A program made the translations under genes and the position numbers. A DNA stretch of 6,480 nt. Source: an uncultured Alphaproteobacteria bacterium. GTDB taxonomy: Bacteria; Pseudomonadota; Alphaproteobacteria; Rs-D84. The stretch is taken from the NCBI GenBank assembly GCA_947589625.1, contig CANQCM010000056.1:1-6480 (forward strand), written 5' to 3'. The first letter of the stretch is position 1. The number at the start of each line of letters is the position of its first letter. The notes under the pieces are model-generated. The model worked only from the letters and a program-made list of their open reading frames with translations. It had not been told where the DNA came from and searched no databases. This document shows positions 6,053 to 6,480 of this stretch, piece by piece.

Positions 6053-6480
6053 TTTAATTTGTCCCCCAGCCAATCATAAAATGCGTTATCAATTGTTAAA
6101 ACTTGCTTGGCATATTTGATTTCATCGCGCAACTCTAACGGCAACCGCACCCAATCTTTTTCCGTGGTAATCAGTTTTGCACCACGTTTTTTTGCCATGT
6201 GCCTTAACAAATCAATATCTTTATCGGTATACTGATAGTGGTCTGGGAAACTGCGCCTTCCGACCAGATTGTTCAAGCATGCAAAGAATTTTTTTGGATA
6301 TCCAATTCCTGCAAACGCATATAGCTTTTCACCTTCGTCATATGGCGAAACGGTTTGCGACTGCGCATAAAACACAGGCACCTTTTCAGGTAAAGTGAAT
6401 TTTTTCCGTGGCTTTTTACTGCGAATAACAATTATTGCATCTGCACGGCGCGCCGCGCGTTTTGGCTGGCGCAATGGGCC
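6049..6480 (-). CDS. lpxK: LpxK, tetraacyldisaccharide 4'-kinase, C-terminal part (5' end outside window)
   Basis: LpxK phosphorylates the 4' position of the lipid A disaccharide precursor at the inner membrane. Only the last 143 codons are in the window; the frame is open to the right edge, and the N-terminal P-loop region is outside. The visible segment opens with GPLRQPKRAARRADAIIV, matching the family GPLREP...ADA motif. It continues with FAGIGYPKKFF (E. coli has AGIGHPPRFF), FPDHYQYTD (the F-x-DH motif) and LITTEKDWVRL (the TEKD motif). The TGA stop at 6051-6049 overlaps the lpxC ATG as ATGA, so translation of the two lipid A enzymes is probably coupled. A TTG at 6474 could be mistaken for a start but lies inside the conserved GPLR motif. 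Confidence 0.93.
   Translation of the reverse strand, partial: GPLRQPKRAARRADAIIVIRSKKPRKKFTLPEKVPVFYAQSQTVSPYDEGEKLYAFAGIGYPKKFFACLNNLVGRRSFPDHYQYTDKDIDLLRHMAKKRGAKLITTEKDWVRLPLELRDEIKYAKQVLTIDNAFYDWLGDKLK
6062..6067 (-). promoter_or_regulatory. Shine-Dalgarno that sets the lpxC start
   Basis: GGGGGA on the minus strand lies 9 nt upstream of the ATG at 6052, inside the last codons of lpxK. It lies within the extra seven codons that the upstream TTG at 6073 would add, which argues that those codons are leader rather than part of LpxC. Confidence 0.65.

Noticed and set aside
5505..6119. A 204-codon plus-strand open frame opposite lpxC
   Set aside because: It is an antisense shadow of LpxC, which has all its family motifs; no ribosome site or promoter supports the shadow frame.
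1..6480. Signs of an insertion sequence, integrase, CRISPR array, tRNA or attachment site
   Set aside because: None was seen. Genes are continuous, co-directional and similar in composition on both sides of the terminator, so recent transfer of the pilus block is not supported from this window.

Overview
The window reads as chromosomal DNA of a Gram-negative bacterium, most likely an alphaproteobacterium of moderate to low GC content. That taxonomic guess rests on the general feel of the proteins and is not proven. The two lipid A genes show that it makes lipopolysaccharide. All six genes lie on the minus strand, so transcription runs from high to low coordinates. Almost every base is coding except one 94 to 124 bp gap around 4589-4712.

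Right half (6480 to about 4713): an lpxK-lpxC-lipoprotein cluster. The C-terminal part of LpxK (lipid A 4'-kinase) enters from the right edge. It overlaps lpxC (UDP-3-O-acyl-GlcNAc deacetylase) by an ATGA junction. lpxC overlaps a 130-aa predicted outer-membrane lipoprotein by a second ATGA junction. A perfect 11-bp inverted repeat and an extended -10 promoter lie inside the 3' end of lpxC and could drive the lipoprotein separately. A strong intrinsic terminator (4661-4691) ends the unit.

Left half (about 4647 to 1): a type IVb pilus assembly operon with the gene order of the R64/ColIb thin pilus, pilO-pilP-pilQ-pilR. It starts from an extended -10 promoter directly behind the terminator. The products are PilO (bitopic inner-membrane protein), PilP (periplasmic protein with a long added coiled coil), PilQ (GspE-type secretion ATPase with a tetracysteine metal site) and PilR (GspF/PilC-type platform protein, cut by the left edge). 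The junctions are an 11-bp overlap (O/P) and two identical TAATG stop-starts (P/Q and Q/R), which suggests tight translational coupling. The secretin (pilN) and pilL/M are not upstream, and the pilin and peptidase genes could lie past the left edge.

Two start sites need correcting relative to the longest open frames. PilO should start at the TTG at 4588, because the upstream TTG overlaps the -10 box. LpxC should start at the ATG at 6052. I found no tRNA, rRNA, CRISPR, insertion sequence or sign of recent transfer.
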